From assembly GCF_000763945.1 (NCBI RefSeq), contig NZ_JQFJ01000002.1, positions 1,054,001 to 1,118,000 of the forward strand: a stretch of DNA of 64,000 nucleotides, given 5' to 3'. Of the stretch, positions 17,577-26,713 are shown in pieces. Numbering within the stretch: the stretch's first letter is position 1; every line of letters begins with the position of its first letter. Source of the DNA: Sphingopyxis sp. MWB1 (lineage in GTDB: Bacteria > Pseudomonadota > Alphaproteobacteria > Sphingomonadales > Sphingomonadaceae). A program made the position numbers and the translations under genes. The notes beneath the pieces are model-generated. The model did not search any database. It saw only the letters and a list, made by a program, of their open reading frames with translations, and had not been told where the DNA came from.

Positions 17577-18461
17577 TTATGGATAGCTGACCGTTTTGGG
17601 CACCTCGGGAATGGGAATATATTCCTCGCTATCGCCGGGGACGAGGGGGAAGTTGCCGGCCTTCCAATCCTGTTTCGCAGCGTTGATCCGCTCACGCGAG
17701 GAACTGACGAAATTCCACCAGACATGGCGCGGGGTGGAAAAGGCTTCGCCGCCGAGCAGCATCACGCGGGCGTCGCTGCTCGCGCGCAGCAGCATCGCCT
17801 GCCCCGGCTTCAATATGTGGAGGCTGTGACGGGCCAGCGGCTCGCCGTCCAGCGTGGCATCGCCCAGCGCCACGACCAGCGCGCGCTCATCGGCGTCGGC
17901 ATCAATGGGCAGGCTGGCGCCTGCATTCATCAAAATATCCGCATAGATGGTGGCGGCTTGCTGGGTGATTGGCGATGTCGCGCCCCAGAGGCTGCCCATG
18001 ATGACGCGCGCCGAAACGCCCCCATCCTCGACCAGCGGCAATTCCTCTTTTGCCGCATGTTCGAAGGCGGGGTCGATCTCTTCCTTGCCATCGGGCAGCG
18101 CAAGCCAAGTCTGCATCCCCGAAATGGGCGATCCGGTCGCGCGCTCCGCCGACGGAGTACGCTCCGAATGAACGATGCCGCGCCCGGCGGTCATCAAATT
18201 GCAGGCACTGGGGCGGATGGTGGCATGGGTGCCGAGGCTGTCGCGATGGTCGATCGCGCCTTCGAACAAATAGGTGACGGTGGCGAGGTTGATATGCGGA
18301 TGGGGGCGCACGTCCATCCCCTGCCCGATATCGAAATGCGCCGGACCGAACTGGTCGACGAAAATAAAGGGACCGACCATCGTGCGCGCCTTGTCGGGCA
18401 AGGTGCGCCGCACCTCGAACGCGCCAAGATCATGGGTCGAGGGGGTGATGGTGGTCAGCAT
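17577..18461 (-). CDS. pirin family protein (quercetinase-like cupin)
   Basis: 294 residues, bicupin. The pirin metal-site residues are visible in RPHPHINLATVTYLFEGAIDHRDS (His, His, and later His) and GRGIVHSE, each short motif lying in residues 55-105. The C-terminal cupin ends with the pirin_C region FSTPRHVWWNFVSSSRERI. Pirins are iron-binding proteins of varied or unclear role. The start is set at 18461 because AAAGGG then lies 6 bases upstream; the ATG at 18467 would directly abut that sequence. Confidence 0.9.
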   Translation of the reverse strand: MLTTITPSTHDLGAFEVRRTLPDKARTMVGPFIFVDQFGPAHFDIGQGMDVRPHPHINLATVTYLFEGAIDHRDSLGTHATIRPSACNLMTAGRGIVHSERTPSAERATGSPISGMQTWLALPDGKEEIDPAFEHAAKEELPLVEDGGVSARVIMGSLWGATSPITQQAATIYADILMNAGASLPIDADADERALVVALGDATLDGEPLARHSLHILKPGQAMLLRASSDARVMLLGGEAFSTPRHVWWNFVSSSRERINAAKQDWKAGNFPLVPGDSEEYIPIPEVPKTVSYP

Positions 18462-18490
18462 GGACATCCCTTTATGTTCGAGGCGCGCGG

Positions 18491-18847
18491 TTAGCCGGGA
18501 GCGCGCAAAATCTTCTCCATCGCCTTGCCTTTGGCAAGCTCGTCGATCAGCTTGTCGAGATAACGGATCTCGCGCATCAGCGGTTCTTCAATCTCTTCGA
18601 TCCGGACGCCGCAAATCACGCCCTTGATCTGGTCGCGCGCCGCGTTCAGCTTGGGCGCCTGGTCAAAAAAACCGCTAAAATCGACCTCGGAGGCAATCGC
18701 TTCATCAACCTGTTTCTGACTGTAGCCGGTCAGCCAGCGGATGACTTCATCCACCTCTTCCCAAGTGCGCCCCTTGCGCTCGGCCTTGGCGATATAAAGC
18801 GGATAGACGCTCGCGAAGCTCATCGAATAAATGCGATGCTCCTCCAT
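18491..18847 (-). CDS. DUF2200 domain-containing protein
   Basis: 118 residues. The conserved start [20 protein letters not shown] and [20 protein letters not shown] identify the DUF2200 family, which has no established function. It looks cytosolic and mostly helical. ATG 18847 (MEEHRIY) is the conserved start; the longer opening to 18889 overlaps bolA. It is 4 bases downstream of bolA, so the two are cotranscribed, and pirin lies 29 bases further downstream. Confidence 0.88.
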   Translation of the reverse strand: MEEHRIYSMSFASVYPLYIAKAERKGRTWEEVDEVIRWLTGYSQKQVDEAIASEVDFSGFFDQAPKLNAARDQIKGVICGVRIEEIEEPLMREIRYLDKLIDELAKGKAMEKILRAPG

Positions 18848-18851
18848 CGCC

Positions 18852-19154
18852 CTATTCCTCCGGTGCGGCTGCGCGAATGGCCAGCGCATGGACGCGCTCG
18901 CCCGGAAGGTCGCCCAACGCCTTGTTCACCGCACGCTGGCGCGCGACGCGGTTTTGCCCGGCGAAACCGTCCCAGAGGATCGTCAGGCTGAAATGCGATT
19001 CGCCGCTGCCGTCGTCGCCGACATGGCCGTGATGCTGTGCACTATCGTTGGTGAGGTGGAAATCGCCGCCGGGGAAGGCCGCGCGGAGCCGCGCCTCCAT
19101 CTCTTGTTGCAAGGGACCGGCAGCCGATTTGTGAGGCATTTCATTCTCGCTCAT
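18852..19154 (-). CDS. BolA family protein
   Basis: 100 residues. The BolA fold is seen in [26 protein letters not shown], quoted as two short conserved parts: the helix with AAFPGGDF and the SAQHHGHVG loop that carries the cluster-ligating His, then ESHFSLTI and the [10 protein letters not shown] helix with final VHALAIRA. BolA proteins partner with monothiol glutaredoxins in Fe-S and iron handling. ATG 19154 is used. Upstream extension would run to 19280 without conserved sequence. It is divergent from the J-domain gene. Confidence 0.9.
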   Translation of the reverse strand: MSENEMPHKSAAGPLQQEMEARLRAAFPGGDFHLTNDSAQHHGHVGDDGSGESHFSLTILWDGFAGQNRVARQRAVNKALGDLPGERVHALAIRAAAPEE

Positions 19155-19234
19155 GACTTGACCATAGGCTTTTGCGCGCCAAATGATAAGGCCCTCGCCC
19201 TCGCCTTGGACCGCATAGATCCCGAAAGCCTGTT

Positions 19235-19828
19235 TTGCCTGCCTCCTCCCGTCCCAATCGTTTTCATGGCCGTGTCCCACGCGAAGCCCCGTGCGCTGTC
19301 CCCGGATGCACCCAAGCGGGCGAATTTCGTGCGCCCATTCCCTCCACTCGCTCGCCCGACGGTCCGCCGCAATATCGCTGGCTGTGCCTTGACCATGTGC
19401 GCGAATTCAACGCGAGCTATAACTATTTTGAGGGGATGAGCGCCGATCAGATCATGGCCGCGCAATCGCCAACGTCGGGCTGGGAAACCGAGACCCGCGC
19501 TTTTCGTCCCGCGGGCAGCGTCGACCTGCCGCCGCGCTGGGCCGATTTCAAGGACCCGATGGATGCGCTCAGCGCCCGCTTTCGCGAGCGAATGGACCAA
19601 GCGCGGCGCGAGGAAAGCAACCCGCGGCTCAATCGGGAGGAGCATCGCGCGCTCAAACTGCTCGCGCTGCCCGCCGACGCCGACCGCAGCGCGCTGCGCC
19701 GCCGCTATGCGGAACTGCTGCGCAAATATCATCCCGACCGCAATGGCGGCGACCGGCGGTTTGAAACGCGGTTGGGCGAAGTGGTGGCGGCCTATCAACT
19801 GCTCCGCAAAAGCGCGGCCTTTGCTTGA
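19235..19828 (+). CDS. J-domain-containing protein with N-terminal CxxC-type segment
   Basis: 197 residues. The N-terminal part contains PCAVPGCTQAGEFRAP and WLCLDHVREFNASYNYFEGM, with Cys and His residues that could bind metal. The C-terminal J domain (about 133-193) has the HPD motif in RKYHPDRNGGD-like sequence (KYHPDRNGG). This DnaJ-like architecture is common beside bolA and cobS in alphaproteobacteria. The start must be TTG 19235: an in-frame TGA at 19184 closes the frame, and the next in-frame ATG would delete the N-terminal domain. Confidence 0.82.
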   Translation: MPASSRPNRFHGRVPREAPCAVPGCTQAGEFRAPIPSTRSPDGPPQYRWLCLDHVREFNASYNYFEGMSADQIMAAQSPTSGWETETRAFRPAGSVDLPPRWADFKDPMDALSARFRERMDQARREESNPRLNREEHRALKLLALPADADRSALRRRYAELLRKYHPDRNGGDRRFETRLGEVVAAYQLLRKSAAFA

Positions 19829-20049
19829 GGATCAGCGGCCCGAAAGCACGGCTAAAGGCGGAAAGGCGTTGCAAGCTGAAACGGAGAGCGATACCGCGCT
19901 ATCGCAGTCGGCAAAACAGCGCCGACTCTTCTCCCTCGTCACCCTGGGCTTGATCCGGGGTCCATGACCGGACTTTTCCGCTGGCGCGGTGCCAAAAGAA
20001 TATCCCGGCCCTGGATGTTGAAGCCGCTTCAGCAGGGCGATCATGACAT

Positions 20050-21051
20050 ATGGACGCGATGATGACCGATATTCCCAACAGCCTGCCCGATCACCATGGT
20101 TCGACGCTGCTCGCAGCGCCCGATATCGAGGTCGATGCGCGCGAGATGTTCGGGGTCGATATCGATATGAAAATCCCCGCTTTCAGCGAGGCGGACGAGC
20201 GCGTTCCCGATCTGGACCCGGCCTATGTTTTCGACGGCGACACGACGCTCGCCATTCTGGCGGGGTTCAAATATAATCGCCGCGTCATGGTGCAGGGCTA
20301 TCATGGCACGGGCAAATCGACCCATATCGAACAGGTGGCGGCGCGGCTGAAATGGCCGTGCATCCGCGTCAATCTCGACGCGCATATCAGCCGTATCGAT
20401 CTGGTCGGCCGCGATGCTATCGTGCTGAAGGACGGCCAACAGGTCACTGAATTTCGCGAGGGCCTGCTCCCTTGGGCGCTGCAGACGCCGACCGCGCTGG
20501 TCTTCGACGAATATGATGCGGGCCGCCCCGATGTGATGTTCGTTATCCAGCGCGTGCTGGAGACCGAGGGCAAGCTGACCCTCCTCGACCAAAACCGCGT
20601 GATCCGCCCCAACCCCAATTTCCGCCTGTTCGCGACCGCCAACACCGTGGGTCTCGGCGATACCAGCGGACTCTATCATGGCACGCAGCAGATCAACCAG
20701 GGCCAGATGGACCGGTGGAATATCGTCGTCACGCTGAACTATCTGCCCGCCGCCACCGAAAGCGCGATCATCCTCGCCAAAGTGCCCGACACCGACGACA
20801 CGACCGTCGCCAATATGGTGAAAGTCGCCGACATGACCCGCCAGGGCTTTATCAACGGCGATATCTCGACGGTGATGAGCCCGCGCACGGTGATCAGCTG
20901 GGCACAGAATACGGCGATTTTCGGCAGCCTCGGCTTTGCCTTCCGCCTCTCCTTCCTCAACAAATGCGATGAGGCGGAGCGGATGATCGTCGCTGAATAT
21001 TATCAGCGCGTCTTTGGCGAGGACCTGCCCGAAGGCGTGGTCGGCAAATAG
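20050..21051 (+). CDS. cobS: cobaltochelatase subunit CobS (AAA+ ATPase)
   Basis: 333 residues. CobS-type N-terminus, then the Walker A in [13 protein letters not shown] and the Walker [13 protein letters not shown] region, and the AAA sensor stretch [18 protein letters not shown]. With CobT and CobN it inserts Co2+ into hydrogenobyrinate a,c-diamide. No cobN or other cobalamin genes are in the window, so it may serve an incomplete or separate chelatase system. Starts at 20050, 20059 and 20062 are all possible. cobT lies 2.8 kb downstream, past two unrelated genes. Confidence 0.92.
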   Translation: MDAMMTDIPNSLPDHHGSTLLAAPDIEVDAREMFGVDIDMKIPAFSEADERVPDLDPAYVFDGDTTLAILAGFKYNRRVMVQGYHGTGKSTHIEQVAARLKWPCIRVNLDAHISRIDLVGRDAIVLKDGQQVTEFREGLLPWALQTPTALVFDEYDAGRPDVMFVIQRVLETEGKLTLLDQNRVIRPNPNFRLFATANTVGLGDTSGLYHGTQQINQGQMDRWNIVVTLNYLPAATESAIILAKVPDTDDTTVANMVKVADMTRQGFINGDISTVMSPRTVISWAQNTAIFGSLGFAFRLSFLNKCDEAERMIVAEYYQRVFGEDLPEGVVGK

Positions 21052-21122
21052 GGCGCGTTCGAAAGGCCTGATATCCCCGACGCCTCTTTGCAATTTGTCC
21101 GCGCTGTGCCAGCGTGCGGCCC

Positions 21123-22337
21123 ATGGCTCGAATCCCGCTCAACATCTGGCGATCGATCAAACTCGCAGCCATGGCGAGCTTGTGCGCCACGCTTGCAGCC
21201 TGTGCGACGGGGGTGGAGTATGGCGGCATCCGCCATTCAGCCTATGTTGCAGAGCCGCGCTGCGCCCCCCAGCCGGGGGGAAATGTGGACGGCGCGACGC
21301 TGCCGCTGTTCGTCGCGACCACGCGCCTGCCCGATTGCCGCACCGATGCGATCAGCCTGCTGCGACATCGCGGGGACCGCATGCGCTTTGGCCGCTTTGC
21401 GCCGCCGCGCGAGGAAAAGGTCGGGAAAAAGAAGCAGACTATCCTGCCCATCGCCTTTCAGGAGGAAAGCGCGTGGTGGCGCGCACTGCAGAGCGAGACC
21501 GACAAAAGGCGCGGGCGCGTGCTTCTCTATGTTCATGGCTATCGCGAGACGTTCGAGACAACCGCCCGCGATACGGGGCAGATTGCCCGCATGACCGGGT
21601 TTGAAGGGGCTATCGTCAATTATAGCTGGCCCTCGCAGGGCGACCTGCTGGGCTATGCAGTCGATGAAACCAACATGTATCATGATGTCCGCAATTTCCG
21701 GAACTTTATCAAAAAGCTGGCCGAACAGCCGTGGGTAAAGGAAATCATTATCGTGTCCCATTCGCTGGGCGCCCGGCTGGTGGTGCCCGCCATCGCCTAT
21801 GTCGATCGGGAGGCCGCGCGCGCGGACAGCGGCAATATCTCCAATATCATCCTCGCCTCGCCCGATTTCGATACGGGCAGCTTTGTGCGCGATATCGGCG
21901 CCGACGTGCTCGGCCCGCGCCGTGTCGCGAGCGGACGGCACGTCACCGCCTATGTTTCGCGCAAGGATCGTGCGCTGGCCGCTTCACGCACGCTTCACGG
22001 CTATCCGCGTCTTGGCTCCCCCTTTTGCTTCGATCCGTTCGAGGCGGAGGAGCTGGAAAAAAAGGGACTTCCCGTCCGCTGCTATGTCCCCGAAATTCCC
22101 GGCCTCACCATCGTCGACACGACCGAAGTGTCGCGCGGATCGACGGGGCATAGCAATTATCTGCGCAGCGCCGTCGTATGCCGCGACTTTATCGATGTGG
22201 TGGCGGGCAAGCGGCAGCGCGCGGAACGCGAAGCGACCCACCTCCCCCATGTGTTCCGCCTTACTTCCGATGATAATGCTCCCAAGGAACGCGACCGCGA
22301 AATTTGCCGCCGCGAAGGAGGCGAGGACGACGACTGA
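21123..22337 (+). CDS. lipoprotein alpha/beta hydrolase (DUF900 family)
   Basis: 404 residues. A lipoprotein signal ends at the lipobox LAAC (Cys27), so it is probably tethered to a membrane on the periplasmic side. The DUF900 alpha/beta hydrolase domain follows with the nucleophile motif SHSLGARL, an upstream VHGYRETFETTA strand-loop and a NILASPDFDTGSF acid region. Members are esterase-like with unknown substrates. It follows cobS by 72 bases on the same strand. Its stop is 18 bases from the convergent microprotein gene. ATG 21123 is used; a GTG at 21114 is possible. Confidence 0.86.
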   Translation: MARIPLNIWRSIKLAAMASLCATLAACATGVEYGGIRHSAYVAEPRCAPQPGGNVDGATLPLFVATTRLPDCRTDAISLLRHRGDRMRFGRFAPPREEKVGKKKQTILPIAFQEESAWWRALQSETDKRRGRVLLYVHGYRETFETTARDTGQIARMTGFEGAIVNYSWPSQGDLLGYAVDETNMYHDVRNFRNFIKKLAEQPWVKEIIIVSHSLGARLVVPAIAYVDREAARADSGNISNIILASPDFDTGSFVRDIGADVLGPRRVASGRHVTAYVSRKDRALAASRTLHGYPRLGSPFCFDPFEAEELEKKGLPVRCYVPEIPGLTIVDTTEVSRGSTGHSNYLRSAVVCRDFIDVVAGKRQRAEREATHLPHVFRLTSDDNAPKERDREICRREGGEDDD

Positions 22338-22355
22338 GCCCGTACTGCGTGCCGC

Positions 22356-22490
22356 TCAGCCGAAACCGCACATCAGCGCAATGTCCGACAGCCAGACCGC
22401 CGGCCCTTCCCCGCTCCAAAGCCACCAGCCGGGGGCAGCGATCAACAGGAAGGCGAGGACAGCCGCCGCATCGAGGCGCCATCTTTTCAT
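22356..22490 (-). CDS. 44-residue single-pass membrane microprotein coupled to the MFS gene
   Basis: An ATG at 22490 overlaps the stop of the MFS transporter gene (ATGA), and the frame runs 44 codons to TGA 22356-22358. The protein has a basic start (MKRWRLD), one hydrophobic helix (about 8-25, AAAVLAFLLIAAPGWWLW) and a short tail. Translational coupling and a plausible membrane topology suggest a real gene, perhaps an accessory of the transporter. It is shorter than common gene-calling cutoffs. I do not recognise a family. Confidence 0.55.
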   Translation of the reverse strand: MKRWRLDAAAVLAFLLIAAPGWWLWSGEGPAVWLSDIALMCGFG

Positions 22491-23704
22491 GCTGCCTGCA
22501 ATCTTCGGACCGGCGCATCGCCGATGGGGATGTGCACCAGCGCGGCAAAGAAGCCGAGCGCAATCGACAGGCCCCAGGCGGCATTATAGCTGCCCGTTGC
22601 ATCAAAGATCAGCCCCGCCATCCACGCCCCGAAAAAGCTGCCGATCTGATGGCTGAGAAAGACGATGCCATAGAGCATCGACAAATAGCGCACGCCGAAA
22701 ATACGTCCGACAATCCCGCTGGTCAGCGGCACGGTGCCCAGCCACAAAAAGCCCATCGCCCCGGCAAAGACGAGCGCGCTCATATGGGTGAGCGGCGCGA
22801 TCAGGAACAGCGCGATCACCGCCGAACGCGCGGCATAGAGCCAGGCGAGCACATATTTCTGACGCAACATGTCGCCCGCGCGGCCAAAGACGTAGGAGCC
22901 GAGGATGTTGAACAGGCCAACCAGCGCGAGCACCTGCGCGCCTATCTCGATCCGCAGCCCCTTGTCATCGAGATAGGCGGGCAGATGCGTCGCAATGAAG
23001 GCGATGTGAAAACCGCAGACGAAAAATCCGGCGTTGAGCAACCAATAGCCGCGATGGACGGCGGCTTCGCGCAGCGCCTCGCGTGTGCTTTGTTCGCCAT
23101 TTTCGGTGGTCGTCGCCGCGCCGCCACGCCCCGCCACGCCAATGGCCAGCAGCCCGCTGAGCGCCACCGCTCCCGCCATCAGCCACAAGGTCTGATGATA
23201 GCCGATATCGCCGAGCAGACGAGAGGCGATGGGCACCACCAGAAACTGGCCAAACGACCCGCCAGCCGTAACGATGCCAAAGGCGCTGCCGCGCTTTTCG
23301 GGGCGGACCACCCGCCCCACCGCGCCGAGCACGACGACAAAAGTGGTCGCCGACTGCGCGGTGCCGATGAGCAGGCCAAAGCTTATGTGCAAGCCCAGCG
23401 CATTGGTCGCGAGCGCCGCGCCGACCAGCCCGACGGCATAAAGAAGCGCGCCTGCCAGCACCACGCGCCCCGCCCCATATTTGTCGGCCATCGCCCCGAC
23501 AAAGGGCTGGGCAAGGCCGAACAGCAGATTCTGCAGTGCCATCGCCAGCCCGAAATCGGACCGGCTGATGTCGATATCGATGCTCATCTGCGGAAGGAAG
23601 AGGCCGAAACTTTGCCGTACCCCCATGGCCACGGTGACGATCAACGCCGCACAGAGGATGACGATCCACGGCCTTTTCATGGTGGAGAGGGTGGGAGAGG
23701 TCAT
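22487..23704 (-). CDS. MFS transporter
   Basis: 405 residues, 12 predicted membrane helices in two six-helix bundles with a cytosolic middle loop rich in Glu and Arg around residues 195-215 (TTENGEQSTREALREAA). The conserved A-like motif GAMADKYGAGRVVLAG follows TM2. It resembles oxalate/formate-antiporter-type or YbfB-like MFS proteins, and the substrate is not known. ATG 23704 is chosen; the longer frame to 24160 runs inside cobT on the opposite strand and is not conserved. Its stop overlaps the start of the 44-codon gene. Confidence 0.9.
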   Translation of the reverse strand: MTSPTLSTMKRPWIVILCAALIVTVAMGVRQSFGLFLPQMSIDIDISRSDFGLAMALQNLLFGLAQPFVGAMADKYGAGRVVLAGALLYAVGLVGAALATNALGLHISFGLLIGTAQSATTFVVVLGAVGRVVRPEKRGSAFGIVTAGGSFGQFLVVPIASRLLGDIGYHQTLWLMAGAVALSGLLAIGVAGRGGAATTTENGEQSTREALREAAVHRGYWLLNAGFFVCGFHIAFIATHLPAYLDDKGLRIEIGAQVLALVGLFNILGSYVFGRAGDMLRQKYVLAWLYAARSAVIALFLIAPLTHMSALVFAGAMGFLWLGTVPLTSGIVGRIFGVRYLSMLYGIVFLSHQIGSFFGAWMAGLIFDATGSYNAAWGLSIALGFFAALVHIPIGDAPVRRLQAA

Positions 23705-23836
23705 GCCGCGTCGATGCGCCTGCCGCCGGGCGCCGTCAAGCAGGCTTGGCGATGTTCGGCATCGATGCCGCGCCTGTCGCGGGCAAGGTGCCAGCATCCT
23801 CTTTCGCGGCGGAGAAAAGCCGTTTAGAGCATTCTG

Positions 23837-25657
23837 ATGACCAATCAGACTGCCCTCGACGATTTCAAGACCGTGCTGTCGAGCGTAGCGCGTGCCGTGA
23901 CGCGCGACGCCGAAGTGGAAGTGGGCTTTACCGCCGATGCACCGGCGCGGATCGGCAAGGCGATCAAGGTGCCCACCCCGTCGCGCACCCTGCCCGCCGA
24001 CCAGGTCGCCGAAGCACGCGGCTTTGCCGACAGTTTTGCGCTGCGCATGAAACATCATAATGAGGCGCTCCACGCGGCAGGGCGCCCCAGCGATCCGGTG
24101 GCCGCCGCCGCGTTCGACGCCATGGAGCGTGCGCGGATCGAGGCGCTGGGCGCGCGCCATATGGAAGGAATGCGCGGCAACCTGTCCGCCGCGCTGGCGA
24201 TGCGGATGCGTTCCGACCCGATCAGCCGCGCCCAGTCGCGCGACGATGTCCCCGTCTCCAGCGCGCTCGAATTGATGCTGCGCGAGGCACTGACCGGCGA
24301 CAAGCCGCCACAGGGCACCGAAACCGGCCTGTCACTGCTGCGCGAATGGATCGACAAGGAAGCAGGGGGCGATCTCACCGCCCTGTCGATGCTGCTCGAC
24401 GATCAGGCCTCCTTTGCCGAAACCGCCAAGCTGGCGCTGCGCCACCTCGACCTGATCCAGGCGGACGAGCCGATGGAGGAAGGCGCCGAAGATGGCGGCG
24501 AGGAAGAAAGCGAAGCCGAGGACAGCGCCGAGGAACAGGAAAGCGAAGATGGCGGCAGCGGCGAAAGCCAAGTCGACGCCCGCGCCGAAATGGATGGCGA
24601 CCAGGCCGATGACGGCGATGCAGACCCCGACGCGCAGGAAATGGATGCCGATGGCGAGCCTGAAATGGGCGGCGAAGGCGATGAAGGCATGCTCCCCGTG
24701 CGCCCCAATCGCCTGCCGACCGATGTCCCCGACTTCAACTACATCCGCTTCACCGAAAAACATGACGAAATTATCGCCGCAGGCGAGTTATGCGACGATG
24801 ACGAGCTGACGCGGCTTCGCGCCTATCTTGATCAGCAGATGAACCATTTGCAGGGCGCGGTGACAAAGCTCGCCAACCGTTTGCAACGCCGCCTGATGGC
24901 GCAGCAGAATCGCGCCTGGGATTTCGACCAGGAGGAAGGCCAGCTGGACGCCGCGCGGCTGGCGCGTGTCATCGTCTCGCCTGGCCATTCGCTATCCTAC
25001 AAGATCGAGCGCGACACCGATTTTCGCGATACGGTGGTGACGCTGCTCATCGACAACAGCGGTTCGATGCGCGGACGGCCGATCAGCATCGCCGCGATCA
25101 GCGCCGATATTTTGGCGCGCACGCTCGAACGCTGCGGCGTCAAGACCGAGATTTTGGGCTTTACCACCCGGACGTGGAAGGGCGGACAGAGCCGCGAGGA
25201 TTGGCTCGCCGTCGGACGGCCCGCCCACCCCGGCCGCCTCAACGATCTGCGCCACATCATCTATAAGCCCGCCGACGAGCCTTATCGCCGCGCGCGCAAG
25301 TCGCTGGGGTTGATGATGCGTGAGGGATTGCTCAAGGAAAATATCGACGGCGAGGCCCTGATGTGGGCGCATAGCCGGATCGTCAACCGGCCGGAGGAAC
25401 GCCGCATTTTGATGGTGATTTCAGACGGCGCGCCGGTCGATGACAGCACGTTGTCGGTCAATCATGGCGCCTATCTCGACCAGCATCTGCGGCAGGTAAT
25501 CGACTGGATCGAGAATAAATCCCCAGTCGAACTATGCGCGATCGGTATCGGCCATGACGTGACCCGCTATTACAGCCGCGCGGTGACGATCATGGATGCC
25601 GAACAATTGGGCGGCACAATGGTCGAACAATTGGCCGGGCTGTTCGACGTGGATTAA
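23837..25657 (+). CDS. cobT: cobaltochelatase subunit CobT
   Basis: 606 residues. N-terminal CobT domain (1-200), then an acidic low-complexity linker (about 212-285, long runs of E and D with G, S and A), and a C-terminal von Willebrand A domain with the metal-ion site DNSGSMRG. CobT works with the AAA+ CobS as the ATPase-VWA pair of the aerobic cobalt chelatase. The split from cobS by a hydrolase gene and an opposite-strand MFS gene is described as a finding. ATG 23837 is supported by the conserved start TDDFK-like sequence ([10 protein letters not shown]). Confidence 0.93.
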   Translation: MTNQTALDDFKTVLSSVARAVTRDAEVEVGFTADAPARIGKAIKVPTPSRTLPADQVAEARGFADSFALRMKHHNEALHAAGRPSDPVAAAAFDAMERARIEALGARHMEGMRGNLSAALAMRMRSDPISRAQSRDDVPVSSALELMLREALTGDKPPQGTETGLSLLREWIDKEAGGDLTALSMLLDDQASFAETAKLALRHLDLIQADEPMEEGAEDGGEEESEAEDSAEEQESEDGGSGESQVDARAEMDGDQADDGDADPDAQEMDADGEPEMGGEGDEGMLPVRPNRLPTDVPDFNYIRFTEKHDEIIAAGELCDDDELTRLRAYLDQQMNHLQGAVTKLANRLQRRLMAQQNRAWDFDQEEGQLDAARLARVIVSPGHSLSYKIERDTDFRDTVVTLLIDNSGSMRGRPISIAAISADILARTLERCGVKTEILGFTTRTWKGGQSREDWLAVGRPAHPGRLNDLRHIIYKPADEPYRRARKSLGLMMREGLLKENIDGEALMWAHSRIVNRPEERRILMVISDGAPVDDSTLSVNHGAYLDQHLRQVIDWIENKSPVELCAIGIGHDVTRYYSRAVTIMDAEQLGGTMVEQLAGLFDVD

Positions 25658-25811
25658 ACCTAAACAGACTTGATCCACTTTGGTGCCGAACCGGGGGGTG
25701 TCACCGATCCGCCGTCAAAAAGTCCTCAAACTGTCGCGATTTCAAATCTCATGCTGTAACAAAACTCCTGTCTAGGCCGTGGGCAGCCCAAGGCTGTTTA
25801 CGGAGTGCGCC

Positions 25812-26693
25812 ATGGCCTCGATTTCGACGCTGCCGATTCCCGCCCGCTTTCCCGATCCTTATCAGACCCAGCCGCATGTCCCCGAACGGGTGATCGGCGA
25901 ACGGCGCAAATATCGCACCGTCTGGATCAGCGATATTCATCTGGGCACGCGCGGGTGCAACGCCCATCTGCTGATCGACTTTTTCGACCATGTCGATTGC
26001 GAGACCCTCTATCTGGTCGGCGATATCATCGACGGATGGCGGCTCAAGAAACGGCATTTCTGGCCGCCCGAGCATAATGATGTCGTCTGGCGCGTGCTGA
26101 AGCGCGCCAAGCGCGGTACCCGCGTCGTCTATGTACCCGGCAATCATGACGAGATGGTCAAGCCCTTTGACGGGTTCGACTTTGGCGGTGTCGAGATCCG
26201 GCGCGAGGCAGTGCATGAAACCGCCGATGGCAAGAAATTGCTCGTCGTCCATGGCGATGAATTTGACGCCGTGATGCTCGCACACCGCTGGCTCGCCTTT
26301 GTCGGCGATGCCGCCTACACCGCGCTGATGCGCTGCAATGTCGTCGTCAACTGGGTGCGCGGCAAGCTCGGCTTGCCCTATTGGTCGCTGTCGATGGTGG
26401 CAAAACACAAGGTGAAAAACGCCGTCCAGTTCATCGGCCGTTACGAGGAAGTCGTTGCGAATGCGGCGCGCTCGCGTGGGGTCGATGGGGTGGTGTGCGG
26501 CCATATCCACAGCGCCGAAATGCGCGAGATTGCCGGTACGCTCTATTATAATGATGGCGACTGGGTCGAAGGCTGCACCGCGCTGGTCGAGCATGAAGAC
26601 GGCCGGATGGAAATTTTGCACTGGGCCGAAGAAGTAGCCGCACGCGACGCCCCGGCGAAGCTGAGCCTGCCCGGACCGGCGCGGGCGGCTTGA
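25812..26693 (+). CDS. LpxH-like UDP-2,3-diacylglucosamine pyrophosphatase family phosphoesterase
   Basis: 293-residue metallophosphoesterase. Five metal-binding motifs are in order: SDIHLG, GDIIDGW, GNHDE, HGDEFD and GHIHSAE. The sequence fits LpxH-like or LpxH2-like UDP-2,3-diacylglucosamine hydrolases of lipid A synthesis, but the paralogue class cannot be fixed by eye. The start at 25812 has CGGAG about 8 bases upstream. It is followed after 20 bases by a glycosyltransferase and probably forms a two-gene lipid or cell-envelope operon. Confidence 0.85.
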   Translation: MASISTLPIPARFPDPYQTQPHVPERVIGERRKYRTVWISDIHLGTRGCNAHLLIDFFDHVDCETLYLVGDIIDGWRLKKRHFWPPEHNDVVWRVLKRAKRGTRVVYVPGNHDEMVKPFDGFDFGGVEIRREAVHETADGKKLLVVHGDEFDAVMLAHRWLAFVGDAAYTALMRCNVVVNWVRGKLGLPYWSLSMVAKHKVKNAVQFIGRYEEVVANAARSRGVDGVVCGHIHSAEMREIAGTLYYNDGDWVEGCTALVEHEDGRMEILHWAEEVAARDAPAKLSLPGPARAA

Positions 26694-26713
26694 CCGCAAA
26701 CGAGACCGACATC

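Noticed and set aside
22304..23827. 507-codon plus-strand frame over the MFS gene
   Set aside because: Antisense shadow of a transporter with 12 membrane helices; its own composition is that of random GC-rich coding.
20050..25657. A cobalamin biosynthesis operon
   Set aside because: Only cobS and cobT are present, and the genes between belong to other families.
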